Assembly: GCF_025630775.1 (NCBI RefSeq)
Contig: NZ_JAOSZE010000020.1
Location: forward strand, 62,001 to 126,000
Source: Actinoplanes sp. KI2
Lineage (GTDB): Bacteria > Actinomycetota > Actinomycetes > Mycobacteriales > Micromonosporaceae
Reading direction: 5' to 3'
DNA length: 64,000 nt
The first letter of the stretch is position 1. Every line of letters begins with the position of its first letter. The position numbers were made by a program, and so were the translations under genes. This document shows, in pieces, positions 44,905 to 53,410 of this stretch. Below the pieces are notes generated by a model, which was not told where the DNA came from, did not search any database, and was given only the letters and a program-made list of their open reading frames with translations.

Positions 44905-46077
44905 ATGACGCCACGACCTGCGAGATACGCCCATCTCGACGGCGAGACAACCGAGCTCACCGACCGTCTCATGTCCCTCGCCTCGCGCGGACTGCCCAAG
45001 ATGTTCCGGGCGGAGACCGACGAGTTCGCGTTCACGCGGATCTTCACCACTGACCGTGATCACGTCGCCACCCGTTTGTCGGGCACCAGTCTCCGGTACG
45101 CCGCCATCGTGGCGCTCGGGGTACGCTGGCTTCCGGCCGAGCAGCAGCCGCCCCTGCTCGGCGGACACTCACTGGACGACTTCATCGCCCTACTCGTCAA
45201 GCGGCAGGCCGCAAGCACCAATCTCGGCGACATCGCGCTGATCGCTTGGGCGGCGGCCGAGGCGGGTCACCCGCTCCTGCCGGACGCGATCCGCCGGCTC
45301 ACCGAGTTCGACCGTCGCACCGCACCGGAGTACGTGGTTGAGTGCGCCTGGGTCGTCTCGGCCCTGGCCGCTGCGCGCGCCCATCTCGACGTGGAAGAGC
45401 ACCTGACTGCGGCCCGCACGCGGCTGCTCGACAGCGCGCACCCCGGCAGCCCGCTCTTCCCGCACGTGACCGGACCGGGTCTGGTGAAGTCGTACCGCGA
45501 CCACGTGTCCTGCTTCGCCGACCAGGTGTACCCGATCCAGGCATTGGCCCGGCTGCATCGATCCGGCGACGACCCGCAGGCGCTGGCGGCCGCGCGTACC
45601 ACCGCCGAGCAGATCTGCCGGCTGCAGGGACCGGACGGTCAGTGGTGGTGGTTCTACGACGCCCGCACCGGCGACGTCGTCGAGGGCTACCCGGTCTACT
45701 CCGTGCACCAGCACGCGATGGGCCCGATGGCGCTGAACGACCTCACCGACGCCGGCGGCGGCGACTACGCCGAACCGATCCGCAAGGGCTTGCGCTGGCT
45801 GCTCGGCCCGGCCGAGCTCGGCCCCCGCCGCGGCGGCGATCCGATGCTCCTCGACGAGGAGGGCCTGACCGTTCGCAAGGTCTATCGCGGCGACCCCCGC
45901 AAGGTGGTCCGCGGATTGCACACCCTGACCACCCGCGCACGATCCGGTTTGCGCCTGCCGATCCTCGACAGCATCTACCGGCCCGGGGACCTCGACCAGG
46001 AATGCCGCCCGTACGAATTCGGCTGGCTGTACTACGCCTGGCTCGCGGAGCTTCCCGCGCAGCACAGTGGACGGTGA
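44905..46077 (+). CDS. alpha/alpha-toroid-like protein of unknown function in the EPS locus
   Basis: 390 residues, no signal or TM. Regularly spaced helical segments and CRLQGPDGQWWWFYDARTGD, followed by the VHQHAMGPMALNDL block, resemble glycan-processing or terpene-cyclase-like (alpha/alpha)6 barrels. No catalytic acid can be assigned with confidence. It is first in an operon with the GT26 transferase, the UDP-sugar dehydrogenase and the 2-epimerase, so a role in the amino-uronic acid part of the polymer is likely. Its stop overlaps the GT26 gene by 11 nt. Confidence 0.7.
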   Translation: MTPRPARYAHLDGETTELTDRLMSLASRGLPKMFRAETDEFAFTRIFTTDRDHVATRLSGTSLRYAAIVALGVRWLPAEQQPPLLGGHSLDDFIALLVKRQAASTNLGDIALIAWAAAEAGHPLLPDAIRRLTEFDRRTAPEYVVECAWVVSALAAARAHLDVEEHLTAARTRLLDSAHPGSPLFPHVTGPGLVKSYRDHVSCFADQVYPIQALARLHRSGDDPQALAAARTTAEQICRLQGPDGQWWWFYDARTGDVVEGYPVYSVHQHAMGPMALNDLTDAGGGDYAEPIRKGLRWLLGPAELGPRRGGDPMLLDEEGLTVRKVYRGDPRKVVRGLHTLTTRARSGLRLPILDSIYRPGDLDQECRPYEFGWLYYAWLAELPAQHSGR

Positions 46078-46885
46078 GCCGGGCGTGGCGGAGAACGACC
46101 TCTACACTCCGAGCCGGCCGAAGCAGGACCTGTTCGGCGTCCCGCTCGATGCGATCACCCTGGGCGAAACCGTACAGCTGTGCATGGGTGCTGTCGAAAC
46201 AGGCGAACTTCTCGAAGTAGGCGTGGTCAACGCCGCAAAGATCGTGAAGATGCGACGCGACCCGGCGCTGCGCGATGCGGTCAACGGCTGTGACGTGATC
46301 GTCGCCGACGGGCAGTCCGTGGTGTGGGCCAGCCGGGCGCTGCGCCGGCCGCTGCCCGAGCGGGTCGCCGGCATCGACCTGTTCCAGCGCCTGCTCTACA
46401 TGGCCGAGCAACAGGGCCGCTCCGTGTACTTCCTGGGCGCCAAGCCGGAGGTGCTCGAGCGCATGATCACGCGCATCCGAGTGCAGCACCCCGCCCTGCG
46501 CATCGCCGGCAGCCACCACGGCTACTACGCCGACGACGAGGCCGTCTCCGTCGCCGAGGCGATCCGGGGCAGCGGCGCCGATCTGCTCTTCCTCGGCATG
46601 ACCTCGCCGAAGAAGGAGGTCTTCGTGGCCACCCACGGAGCCCGTACGGGCGCCAAGGTGGTGCACGGCGTAGGCGGCTCGTTCGACGTGCTCGCCGGCG
46701 TCGTCAAGCGCGCTCCGCGGGTCTGGCAGCAGTTGGGGTGCGAGTGGCTCTACCGCGCTCTTCAGGAGCCGCGCCGGCTCGGCAAGCGGTACCTGACCAC
46801 CAACGTAGCGTTCGTCGGCCTGGTCGCCGGCGAATGGGTCCGATCCTTCCGCTCCGCAGCCGCGAAGACCGGCGAAAGCAACTAA
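46067..46885 (+). CDS. WecG/TagA/CpsF-family (GT26) glycosyltransferase
   Basis: 272 residues. VVNAAKIVKMRRDPALR, VIVADGQSVVWASR, SVYFLGAKPEV and LFLGMTSPKKEVF are the family motifs. GT26 enzymes add ManNAcA or ManNAc to a lipid-linked acceptor, which agrees with the two UDP-amino-sugar genes that follow. GTG 46067 overlaps the previous gene; GTG 46085, after GGTGAG, is an equally plausible start. Confidence 0.9.
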   Translation: MDGEPGVAENDLYTPSRPKQDLFGVPLDAITLGETVQLCMGAVETGELLEVGVVNAAKIVKMRRDPALRDAVNGCDVIVADGQSVVWASRALRRPLPERVAGIDLFQRLLYMAEQQGRSVYFLGAKPEVLERMITRIRVQHPALRIAGSHHGYYADDEAVSVAEAIRGSGADLLFLGMTSPKKEVFVATHGARTGAKVVHGVGGSFDVLAGVVKRAPRVWQQLGCEWLYRALQEPRRLGKRYLTTNVAFVGLVAGEWVRSFRSAAAKTGESN

Positions 46886-46898
46886 GGAGACTGCACAC

Positions 46899-48155
46899 AT
46901 GCGCGTCGTCATCGCCGGACAGGGCTACGTCGGACTGCCGCTGGCCGTCCGCGCCGCCGAGGTCGGCCACGATGTCGTCGGCTACGACGTCGACACCGTC
47001 CGGATCGGTCTGCTCGCCGCGGGCGAGTCGTACGTCGAGGACATCACCGCGGAGCGCCTGCGCGCCGTGCTCGACAGCGGCCGATACCGGGCCAGCACCG
47101 ACCCCGCCGACTGCGCCGAGTACGACATCGCGGTCATCACGGTGCCGACCCCGCTGCGCGACGGAGCACCCGACCTGTCCTACGTCGAGGCGAGCACCGA
47201 GCTGCTGGCCTCGCACCTGCGGCCGGGCGCCACGGTGATCCTCGAGTCGACCACGTACCCGGGCACCACCGACGAGGTGGTCCGCCCGCTGCTGGAGAAG
47301 TCCGGGCTCACCGCCGGCGTCGACTTCCACCTCGGCTTCAGCCCCGAGCGGATCGATCCGGGCAACCCCACCTGGAACGTCGTGAACACCCCGAAGATCG
47401 TGTCGGGCATCAACGAGGAATCCCTGGCCAGGGTCAAGGCCTTCTACGAAACCGTCGTGGACACCACCGTCAGCGTCCCCTCCACGCGCGCAGCCGAACT
47501 GGCCAAGCTCATCGAGAACACCTTCCGGCACGTCAACATCGCACTCGTCAACGAGATCGCGATGATCTCGCACGACCTCGGCATCGACGTGTGGCAGGCC
47601 ATCGACGCGGCGACCAGCAAGCCGTTCGGCTTCATGCGGTTCACCCCGGGACCGGGCGTCGGTGGCCACTGCCTGCCGATCGACCCGTCCTACCTGTCCT
47701 GGCGGGTGCAACGCGCCCTGGGACAGAGTTTCCGCTTCGTCGACCTGGCCAACGACATCAACAACCACATGCCCGACTACGTCGTACGCCGGCTCATCGA
47801 GGCCCTCAACCGCCGCCGCCGCTCGGTCGCCGGCAGCCGCATCCTGCTGCTCGGCCTCGCATACAAGAAGAACACCGGCGACGCTCGAGAGTCACCAGCG
47901 GTCCGCGTGGTGCAACTGCTGCGCCAGATGGGAGCCGAGGTCCGGGTCGCCGACCCACATGTGGTCGAGGCCGTGCACGGCGCCTCCGACCTCACCATGG
48001 TCAAGGCAGATGCCGAGGAACTGCGGGCCGCCGACGCCGTCGTGCTACTGGCCGACCACGACGCATTCGACTACGACCTCATCGCGGCCGAATCGCGTTG
48101 CGTCCTCGACACCCGCCGCCGACTGACCGCCGGCCCCACCGTCGAGGTGATCTGA
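46899..48155 (+). CDS. nucleotide-sugar 6-dehydrogenase (WecC/WbpA type)
   Basis: 418 residues. IAGQGYVGLPLAVRAAEVG binds NAD, VPTPLRDGAPDLSYV is the UDP-sugar dehydrogenase motif, GPGVGGHCLPIDP holds the catalytic Cys (residue 258), and GLAYKKNTGDARESPA is the C-terminal domain signature. It oxidises C6 of a UDP-HexNAc to the uronic acid. AAGGAG lies 10 nt before ATG 46899. Adjacent to the 2-epimerase: together they could make UDP-ManNAcA, or feed the 3-amino pathway at 51.7-57.5 kb. Confidence 0.93.
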   Translation: MRVVIAGQGYVGLPLAVRAAEVGHDVVGYDVDTVRIGLLAAGESYVEDITAERLRAVLDSGRYRASTDPADCAEYDIAVITVPTPLRDGAPDLSYVEASTELLASHLRPGATVILESTTYPGTTDEVVRPLLEKSGLTAGVDFHLGFSPERIDPGNPTWNVVNTPKIVSGINEESLARVKAFYETVVDTTVSVPSTRAAELAKLIENTFRHVNIALVNEIAMISHDLGIDVWQAIDAATSKPFGFMRFTPGPGVGGHCLPIDPSYLSWRVQRALGQSFRFVDLANDINNHMPDYVVRRLIEALNRRRRSVAGSRILLLGLAYKKNTGDARESPAVRVVQLLRQMGAEVRVADPHVVEAVHGASDLTMVKADAEELRAADAVVLLADHDAFDYDLIAAESRCVLDTRRRLTAGPTVEVI

Positions 48156-48157
48156 CC

Positions 48158-49279
48158 ATGCCGCGGATCATCTGCGTGGCCGGGGCGCGGCCGAACTTCA
48201 TGAAGGTCAAACCGGTGATGGACGCCCTCGAGGCGCGCGGCGCCGAGGTGGTCCTGGTCCATACCGGACAGCACTACGACGCCGCGATGAACGACGTCTT
48301 CTTCGCCGATCTCGGCCTCCGGCCGCCGGACCGGCACCTCGGCACCGGGTCGGGCACCCACGCCGAGCAGACCGCCCGGGTGATGACGGCGTTCGAGCCG
48401 CTCGTCGACGAGCTCCGGCCGGACGCGGTCGTGGTGGTCGGCGATGTCACCTCGACGCTGGCGTGCGCGCTGGTGTCGGCCAAGGCCGGGGTGCCCGTCG
48501 CACACGTCGAGGCCGGCCTGCGCAGCCGCGACTGGGGCATGCCGGAGGAGGTCAACCGGGTCGTCACCGACCGGCTCAGCGAGCTGTTGTTCGCACCGTC
48601 CCCGGACGGCGTGGACAACCTGCGCGCCGAGGGCTACCACGACGATCAGATCCATCTGGCCGGCAACGTCATGATCGATACGTTGTACGCGAACCTCGAC
48701 CGGGCGCTCGCCTCGGACGTGCTGCACCGGCACGGGCTGGTCCCGGGCGAATACGCGCTGGCGACCATGCACCGGCCGGCCAACGTCGACGACGCCGGCA
48801 TGCTCACCGGGCTGCTGAACGCGCTCGGCCAAATCGCCCGGGAGTTGCCGGTGGTCCTGCCGGTGCACCCGCGCACTGCCACCCGGCTGGAGGAGGTGGG
48901 GCTGCCGGACGGTATCCGGCTGGTGCCGCCGGCCGGCTACCTCGACTTCATCGCGTTGCAGGCATCAGCGCGGCTGGTGCTGACCGACTCCGGCGGCGTG
49001 CAGGAGGAGACCACCGCACTCGGGGTGCCGTGTCTGACCATGCGGGACTCGACCGAGCGGCCGATCACCATCACCGAGGGCACCAATCTCCTCGTCGGGC
49101 GCGATCCGGAGCGCATCGTGTCCACCGCCCGCAAGGTGCTCGCCGACCCGCCCCCCAAGCGAGCACCGTCGCTCTGGGACGGACACGCGGGTGCGCGGGT
49201 CGCCGATGCCATCCTGGCCTATCTGGAGGCGCCGGTGCGGCTGCGGCCCACCGACTCGCGGGAATCCATCGCCGCCTGA
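48158..49279 (+). CDS. wecB: UDP-N-acetylglucosamine 2-epimerase (non-hydrolysing)
   Basis: 373 residues. CVAGARPNFMKVKPVMDAL, HTGQHYDAAMN, HVEAGLRS, PEEVNRVVTDRLSELLFAPS and TDSGGVQEETTALGVPCLTM are WecB signatures. It interconverts UDP-GlcNAc-type and UDP-ManNAc-type sugars; the family includes WbpI, which acts on UDP-GlcNAc(3NAc)A, and the two cannot be told apart here. It begins 2 nt after the dehydrogenase stop and is followed by a strong terminator. Confidence 0.93.
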   Translation: MPRIICVAGARPNFMKVKPVMDALEARGAEVVLVHTGQHYDAAMNDVFFADLGLRPPDRHLGTGSGTHAEQTARVMTAFEPLVDELRPDAVVVVGDVTSTLACALVSAKAGVPVAHVEAGLRSRDWGMPEEVNRVVTDRLSELLFAPSPDGVDNLRAEGYHDDQIHLAGNVMIDTLYANLDRALASDVLHRHGLVPGEYALATMHRPANVDDAGMLTGLLNALGQIARELPVVLPVHPRTATRLEEVGLPDGIRLVPPAGYLDFIALQASARLVLTDSGGVQEETTALGVPCLTMRDSTERPITITEGTNLLVGRDPERIVSTARKVLADPPPKRAPSLWDGHAGARVADAILAYLEAPVRLRPTDSRESIAA

Positions 49280-49288
49280 CAAACGAAT

Positions 49289-49323
49289 GAAACGCCCGGC
49301 TGGGTTTCCCAGCCGGGCGTTTC
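49289..49323. terminator. strong bidirectional terminator
   Basis: GAAACGCCCGGCTGGG and its exact complement form a 16-bp perfect stem with a TTT loop, followed by TCATG. It separates wecB from the convergent beta-propeller-like gene. One of the clearest terminators in the window. Confidence 0.85.
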
Positions 49324-49346
49324 TCATGTCGAGGCGACGGAACGTG

Positions 49347-50396
49347 TCAGCGCACGACAGCCGGCGACCAAGCGTCCGCGATGAACATCTTCGGCTTCCC
49401 CGAACCGTCCGCGTTGGTCAGCCAGACGTCCGTGGCGCTGGCGCCCTCGCCCCCGCGCGGCAGTCCGTACATGATCTGCTTGTCGTCCAGCCACTCGACC
49501 TGGTCGTCGACGCTGCGCGTCTCCGCCAGTTTCACGGCCGTGTGGGTCTTCAGGTCGTAGACCGCGACCCGCCAGTTCCCGGGCGGCTGCCCGTCGCGTG
49601 TCTTGAAGGCGACTTTCGTACCGTCCGGCGACAGCGAAGGGCACTCCGCATCCTGCCGCAGCGCCACGAGCTTGCGCTCGGCGATGCTGCCGGACACCAG
49701 CCAGGTCTTGCCACCAGAAGCCGCCGTGGCGAAGAAATGGTCGTCGTCCGGGGTGAAGGTCACGCCCCAGACGTTCCGGTCCGACGCGGTGATCTCCTTG
49801 CCGTCGACCAGCAGCGTGAACTTCTCCACGTTGTCGGTATGGCTGCCGTCGGTGCGGTTGATCAGCGTCGCGGTGGAGAACTGCCCCGGGGAGGCGTAGC
49901 TGTGGCCGTAGACGAAGGTCGTCGTGGCGCTCAGGGTCGAATCACGCGAGAGGCGGGTCCGGCTCGGGATGCCGGACAGCGGTAGCTCGCGGATCGGTGA
50001 CCAGTCCTGGCCCAGCAGCGTGGCATGGTATGAAGTGACAATGCCGGTCTTGGCGTAGAGGCAGATGCTCTCCTTCGCCGTCGCGTACACCCGATCGCAG
50101 GTCGCCGGGGTCAGCGCGCGCGGACCGGCCGGTGCGGTGATGGGCACTACCGCCACCCGGCCGTATCCCTGACCTTGCGTGGTGTTCCGGAAGACGATGT
50201 GCGGGACCGCCTCCACGGCGGCCAGGTCCGCACTGACCGGGTTCACCGGCGGCGCCTCCGCCGCCTTCTCCTGCCGGTTGCGGGCGTGCTGCACGAACAC
50301 GAACGAACCAACCAGGGCCGCCACCACGATCACGACAAGCGCGAGGAGCCGCCACCGGCTGCGGGTTCCAGCCGGCGACGAGGCTTCTTCGGTCAT
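49347..50396 (-). CDS. single-pass membrane protein with extracytoplasmic TolB/WD40-like propeller
   Basis: 349 residues. A TM helix near residues 17-37 (LLALVVIVVAALVGSFVF), then an extracytoplasmic part with propeller-like repeats: WGVTFTPDDDHFFATA, CPSLSPDGTKVAFKTRDG, WRVAVYDLKTHTAV. Such proteins often bind partners rather than catalyse. ATG 50396 overlaps the MFS stop by 4 nt, so the two are coupled. Function unknown. Confidence 0.75.
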   Translation of the reverse strand: MTEEASSPAGTRSRWRLLALVVIVVAALVGSFVFVQHARNRQEKAAEAPPVNPVSADLAAVEAVPHIVFRNTTQGQGYGRVAVVPITAPAGPRALTPATCDRVYATAKESICLYAKTGIVTSYHATLLGQDWSPIRELPLSGIPSRTRLSRDSTLSATTTFVYGHSYASPGQFSTATLINRTDGSHTDNVEKFTLLVDGKEITASDRNVWGVTFTPDDDHFFATAASGGKTWLVSGSIAERKLVALRQDAECPSLSPDGTKVAFKTRDGQPPGNWRVAVYDLKTHTAVKLAETRSVDDQVEWLDDKQIMYGLPRGGEGASATDVWLTNADGSGKPKMFIADAWSPAVVR

Positions 50397-51649
50397 TGAG
50401 TGGCTCCTAGCTGCTGCGTGGCCGGCCGCCGCTCGCGCAGCAGCCACGCCGCCACCGGCAGCATAGCGAGCAGGGCGACCGCCGCGGCCAGCAACCCCTT
50501 TTCCGGGCCTATCAACACCCACAGGCCGCCGAACGCTACCGAGGCACCGAACCGGGCCAGAACCACCACGGTCTGCGCGGCGGCGATGGCACTCCCCCGG
50601 CCCTCTGCCGGAGCGATCCGGCTGACGAGGGCGGAAAGCACGCCGTCGGTGCTGGCGTAGAAGACTCCCAGGAACACCAGGGTGCTTATGGTCATCGCCG
50701 GACCGATCAGCGGCCCGCCTGCGCAGAGATAGGCGATGAGCAGCGCCACGTGGCCACCGACCAGCACCCTGCCTCGCCCGATCCGGTCGGCGAGCCGGCC
50801 GAGGGGCACGGCCAGCGCCAGGAAGGCGACATTGGTGCCGACGTACAGCAGCGGGAACACCTCGACCGCAAGCTGGTCACGCTGCTGGAGCGACAGGTAG
50901 AGGAAGCCGTCCCCGACGGTGAGCAGGCTGAGCAGACCGAAAGCCACCAGCGGTTTGCGCAGCCCGGGGGCCACGGCGGCCTTGAGGATGGCAGCCCGGC
51001 TCTTCGCCCCCGTAACAGCACGGGTGCGCACGTCCGGCACCAACAGCAGAAGCACGGCGACACCCACGACGGCGAACGCGAACGAAACGACGAAGATCGA
51101 GTTGTAGCTGTCCGGCACCCACAGCAGGATGCCGAAGGCGACCAGCGGCCCGATGGCGGCCCCGACGGTGTCCATCGCGCGATGCACCCCGAACGAGCGG
51201 CCGAGCTGGTCCGGCTCGGTCGACTCGGCGATCATCGAGTCCCGTGGTGCGGTGCGCAGTCCCTTGCCCAGCCGGTCCATGGTGACGACGCCGGTGATGG
51301 TCAGCAGGCCGGTGGCCGGCAGCATGAGGATCCGGCTGACCGCGCTGGCACCGTAGCCTGCCGCCGCCACCCATTTGGGCCGGCGAACCCGGTCGCCCAG
51401 GTACCCGCCGGCGATGCGCAGGAAAGCACTGACTCCCTGATAGAGACCGTCGATGAAGCCGTACGCCAGCAGGCCCAGCCCGACCTTGGCGGTCAGGTAC
51501 ATGGGCAGGACGGCGTTCACCATCTCGCTGGACACGTCGGTCAGCAGGCTGACCGCGCCCAGCATCACCACGGTGGCCGGGACGGCGACCGATTTCAGCC
51601 GCTGGGCGGTGCCGGCATCGCCCGGTCGGTCTTTCAGGGACAGGTACAT
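50393..51649 (-). CDS. MFS transporter
   Basis: 418 residues, about 12 hydrophobic helices. SLLTDVSSEMVNAVLPMYL and the GYLGDRVRRPKWV loop (motif A) identify an MFS member. Motif A variants such as GRLADRIGRGRVLV recur in the second half. It lies between the amino-sugar aminotransferase and the propeller protein. Substrate unknown; export of a precursor or signal is possible. Confidence 0.87.
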   Translation of the reverse strand: MYLSLKDRPGDAGTAQRLKSVAVPATVVMLGAVSLLTDVSSEMVNAVLPMYLTAKVGLGLLAYGFIDGLYQGVSAFLRIAGGYLGDRVRRPKWVAAAGYGASAVSRILMLPATGLLTITGVVTMDRLGKGLRTAPRDSMIAESTEPDQLGRSFGVHRAMDTVGAAIGPLVAFGILLWVPDSYNSIFVVSFAFAVVGVAVLLLLVPDVRTRAVTGAKSRAAILKAAVAPGLRKPLVAFGLLSLLTVGDGFLYLSLQQRDQLAVEVFPLLYVGTNVAFLALAVPLGRLADRIGRGRVLVGGHVALLIAYLCAGGPLIGPAMTISTLVFLGVFYASTDGVLSALVSRIAPAEGRGSAIAAAQTVVVLARFGASVAFGGLWVLIGPEKGLLAAAVALLAMLPVAAWLLRERRPATQQLGATQ

Positions 51650-51661
51650 AGGTGCCTTCGG

Positions 51662-52753
51662 TTACCTTAGTGCGGTCGCGAGGGCCTCGACGACCGCCGC
51701 CTGCTGTGACGGGGTGATCTGCGGGTAGATCGGCAGGGACATGATCTCCGGCGCGGTCCGCTCCGCGTTCGGGAACGAGCCGCCCAGGTAGCCGAAGGCC
51801 CCGGTCCGGTGGATCGGGAACGGGTAGTGGATGCCCGCGCCGATGCCGGCGGCGTTGAGCTTGGCCAGCACCTCGTCGCGGCGCGGGACGCGCACGCAGT
51901 AGATGTGCCAGACGTGCTCGTTGCCGTCGAGGGTCACCGGGGTGACGACGTCGAGTCCGGCGAGCAGCTCCTCGTAGCGGGCGGCGGCGGCGCGGCGGCG
52001 GGCGTTCCAGTCGTCGAGGCGGGCCAGCTTGGCGCGCAGCACGACCGCCTGCAGCCCGTCGAGGCGGCTGTTCACCCCGATCAGGTCGTGGTGGTACTTC
52101 TTGAGCCCCCCGTGGCTGCCCAGCGTGCGGACGGTGTCGGCCCACTGCTCGTTCGCCGTCACGACAGCGCCGGCGTCGCCGTACGCGCCGAGGTTCTTGC
52201 CGGGGTAGAAGCTGGTCGCGGCGATGCCGTCGACACCGGCGCCGAGGCCGTGCCGCTTGGCGCCCTGCGACTGCGCGGCGTCCTCGACGATGGCGATGTC
52301 CCGGCCGGCCAGGCCGGCCTTCAGCTGCTCGACCGGCGCCATCTGGCCGTAGAGGTGCACCGGCGCGATCGCGCGGGTGGCCGGCGTGACGGCCGCGAGC
52401 GCGGCCTCGACATCGATGAGGTACGTGCGAGGGTCGCAGTCGACCAGCACGACGCTGCCGCCCGTGCGCGCGACCGCCTCGGCGGTCGCGATGAACGTGT
52501 TGGCCGGGAGGATCACCTCGGTGCCCGGGCCGACGCCGACCGCGCGGAACGCGAGCTCGAGCGCGTCGGTGCCGTTGGCGACGCCGATGCAGTGCGGCAC
52601 GCCGGAGAACGCGGCGTACTCCTGCTCGAACGCGGCCACCTCGGCGCCGCCGATGAATGCGGTCTCGGCGATGACACGCTTGAAGCCGGTCTCGACCTCC
52701 TCGGCCACCTCCGCGTGGGCGGCGGCCAGGTCGACGAGCGGGATTCGGGTCAT
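51662..52753 (-). CDS. DegT/DnrJ/EryC1 sugar aminotransferase (WbpE-like)
   Basis: 363 residues. PLVDLAAAHAEV, ANGTDALELAFRAVGV, EDAAQSQGA and the PLP Lys186 in SFYPGKNLGAYGDAG are the family signatures. The GTDALEL start resembles 3-aminotransferases that make 3-amino-3-deoxy uronates (WbpE/WlbC, FdtB). It adds the 3-amino group after oxidation at C3 by the Gfo/Idh enzyme at 55502 (inference). ATG 52753. Confidence 0.92.
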   Translation of the reverse strand: MTRIPLVDLAAAHAEVAEEVETGFKRVIAETAFIGGAEVAAFEQEYAAFSGVPHCIGVANGTDALELAFRAVGVGPGTEVILPANTFIATAEAVARTGGSVVLVDCDPRTYLIDVEAALAAVTPATRAIAPVHLYGQMAPVEQLKAGLAGRDIAIVEDAAQSQGAKRHGLGAGVDGIAATSFYPGKNLGAYGDAGAVVTANEQWADTVRTLGSHGGLKKYHHDLIGVNSRLDGLQAVVLRAKLARLDDWNARRRAAAARYEELLAGLDVVTPVTLDGNEHVWHIYCVRVPRRDEVLAKLNAAGIGAGIHYPFPIHRTGAFGYLGGSFPNAERTAPEIMSLPIYPQITPSQQAAVVEALATALR

Positions 52754-52759
52754 GGTTCG

Positions 52760-53410
52760 TTAACTCCTCGGTGAAGCTGTCAGGTCGGCGCTGCGTAGTT
52801 TGCGGGCCGGGCTGCCGACCCAGATCTCGTCGGACGGAACATCGGTCAGCACGACGGAGCCCATCCCGATCAGCGACCAGGCGCCCACCCGGACGCCCTC
52901 GCGGACCAGCGCGCCGGCGCCCACGTAGGCGCCGGTCTCCAGCACCGCGCCACCGCCCAGCCGGACACCGGAGGCGATGGTCGCGTAGTCCCCGACCCGG
53001 TCGTCGTGGGTGAGCACCGCCTGCGGCATGACCGCCACGTGCGACCCCACCGTCACGTCGGCGGTGAGCACCGTCCCGGCCAGCAGCACGCTGCCCGGGC
53101 CGACCACGCTGCCGGCGCCGATCGACGCGGACGGGTGCAGGATCGTGGCGTACCGGTCGGCGGGCAGGCCGAGGCGTTCCACGATGCGCTTGCGGGCGGT
53201 GTAGTTGCGCGGGTTGCCGACACAGACCACGACGGCCGCGGCCATCTCCCGCACGCTGTCCACCGGGCCGAGGATCGGCAGTCCCGCCCGGGTGGTGCCG
53301 TGCAACGCTGGGTCGTCGTCGACGAAGCCCAGCACCCGCCAGGCGGGGCCGGCGGCGGCCGCGGTCTCCCGCGCGAAGCCGCCGGCTCCGACGATGACGA
53401 GATCGCTCAC
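52760..53410 (-). CDS. NeuD/PglD-family sugar O- or N-acetyltransferase
   Basis: 216 residues. An N-terminal nucleotide-sugar-binding Rossmann-like part (VIVGAGGFARETAAAA, LGFVDDDPAL) and a left-handed beta-helix with hexapeptide repeats (SIGAGSVVGPGSVLLAGTV, GAYVGAGALVREG), ending GSPARKLR. PglD relatives acetylate a 4-amino-sugar nucleotide, which fits the C4-type aminotransferase it overlaps by 4 nt (ATGA). Confidence 0.9.
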   Translation of the reverse strand: MSDLVIVGAGGFARETAAAAGPAWRVLGFVDDDPALHGTTRAGLPILGPVDSVREMAAAVVVCVGNPRNYTARKRIVERLGLPADRYATILHPSASIGAGSVVGPGSVLLAGTVLTADVTVGSHVAVMPQAVLTHDDRVGDYATIASGVRLGGGAVLETGAYVGAGALVREGVRVGAWSLIGMGSVVLTDVPSDEIWVGSPARKLRSADLTASPRS

